Shown: piece by piece, positions 6,577-6,845 of the stretch | How positions within the stretch are numbered: the stretch's first letter is position 1 | Layout: each line of letters opens with the position of its first letter | Assembly (NCBI GenBank): GCA_022564535.1 | Contig: JADFLD010000109.1 | Coordinates: forward strand, 1 to 6,845 | DNA from: Gemmatimonadota bacterium | GTDB taxonomy: Bacteria; Gemmatimonadota; Gemmatimonadetes; Longimicrobiales; UBA6960 | Length of the DNA stretch: 6,845 nt | Direction of reading: 5' to 3' | Notes under the pieces: model-generated | Told to the model about the DNA's origin: nothing | The model's database searches: none | The model's input: only the letters and a program-made list of their open reading frames with translations | Program-made: the position numbers and the translations under genes

Positions 6577-6845
6577 ATGAAAATCGAGCGTGCCACGATC
6601 CGCGAGATTCCGCTTCGACTGAAGGAGTTCTTCGAGATCTCGAGCGGTGGCAGTCAGGACCGGAGGGTCCTCCTGCTCAAGCTCGAGGGGGACGGACTCG
6701 AAGGATGGAGCGAGTGCGTCGCGGCAGGCGACCCGTCCTACGCATACGAAACGGCCGACACGGCGTGGCACCTGCTCACCGACTTCATCCTTCCGAACGT
6801 CGTGGGAAGAGAGGTGGACGGACCCGAGGACATTCTTTCCCCGGT
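6577..6845 (+). CDS. OSBS/NSAR family enolase-superfamily protein, N-terminal part (3' end outside window); candidate N-succinylamino acid racemase
   Basis: The first 89 codons of an open frame run off the right edge. It begins MKIERATIREIPLRLKEFFE, followed by the QDRRVLLLKLEG strand, the GWSECVA motif (residues 45-51), P-S-Y (55-57), then ETADTAWHLL and FILPNVVGRE. This is the N-terminal capping domain of muconate-cycloisomerase-like enzymes. The ECVA plus P-x-Y combination is that of o-succinylbenzoate synthase / N-acyl(succinyl)amino acid racemase rather than of dipeptide epimerases or muconate enzymes, which usually read GWGEA. The barrel with the catalytic lysines and metal-binding acids is outside the window. 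No menaquinone genes are nearby, whereas a GNAT acyltransferase and an M20 hydrolase are, so the racemase role is favoured over OSBS. This is inference, since many members do both reactions. ATG 6577 lies four bases after the preceding stop; no ribosome binding site stands out. Confidence 0.85.
   Translation, partial: MKIERATIREIPLRLKEFFEISSGGSQDRRVLLLKLEGDGLEGWSECVAAGDPSYAYETADTAWHLLTDFILPNVVGREVDGPEDILSP

Noticed and set aside
6540..6580. Possible terminator or promoter between the flavoprotein and racemase genes
   Set aside because: The gap is only four bases, and no stable hairpin with a T-run or paired -35/-10 elements is visible.

Overview
The window is a dense, high-GC stretch (roughly two thirds G+C by eye) that is entirely coding on the + strand. 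It holds seven genes in one direction, joined by stop/start overlaps or gaps of a few bases. The style (short overlaps, GTG starts, strong G/C third positions) suggests a free-living high-GC bacterium. Gemmatimonadota, Actinomycetota or a similar lineage is possible, but the sequence alone does not fix the phylum. There is no RNA gene, mobile element, CRISPR array, terminator or convincing promoter, and no gene-free stretch longer than a few tens of bases.

Layout: (1) The first 2 kb plus the next gene encode the three subunits of a glycolate/D-2-hydroxyacid oxidase complex. These are the C-terminal half of GlcD (cut by the left edge), GlcE (FAD-binding) and GlcF (two 4Fe-4S motifs plus two cysteine-rich CCG domains). 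(2) Next is an M20-family metallohydrolase related to carboxypeptidase G2 and other deacylases, with all expected metal and catalytic residues. (3) Then comes a COG3375-type GNAT acyltransferase. (4) Then a two-dinucleotide-fold FAD/NAD(P)H oxidoreductase of unknown substrate. (5) At the right edge are the first 89 codons of an enolase-superfamily protein of the o-succinylbenzoate synthase / N-succinylamino acid racemase (OSBS/NSAR) family.

The most interesting reading is the second half. A GNAT acyltransferase, an M20 deacylase and an NSAR-like racemase are the three enzyme types of a known D- to L-amino acid conversion pathway, described for Geobacillus kaustophilus: N-succinylation of the D-amino acid, racemisation of the N-succinyl compound, and L-specific desuccinylation. 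Here the set is fused in one apparent operon with glcDEF and an extra flavoprotein. This suggests a larger module for salvage or catabolism of D-configured amino and hydroxy acids. The family calls rest on visible motifs; the pathway and the role of the redox genes are inference.
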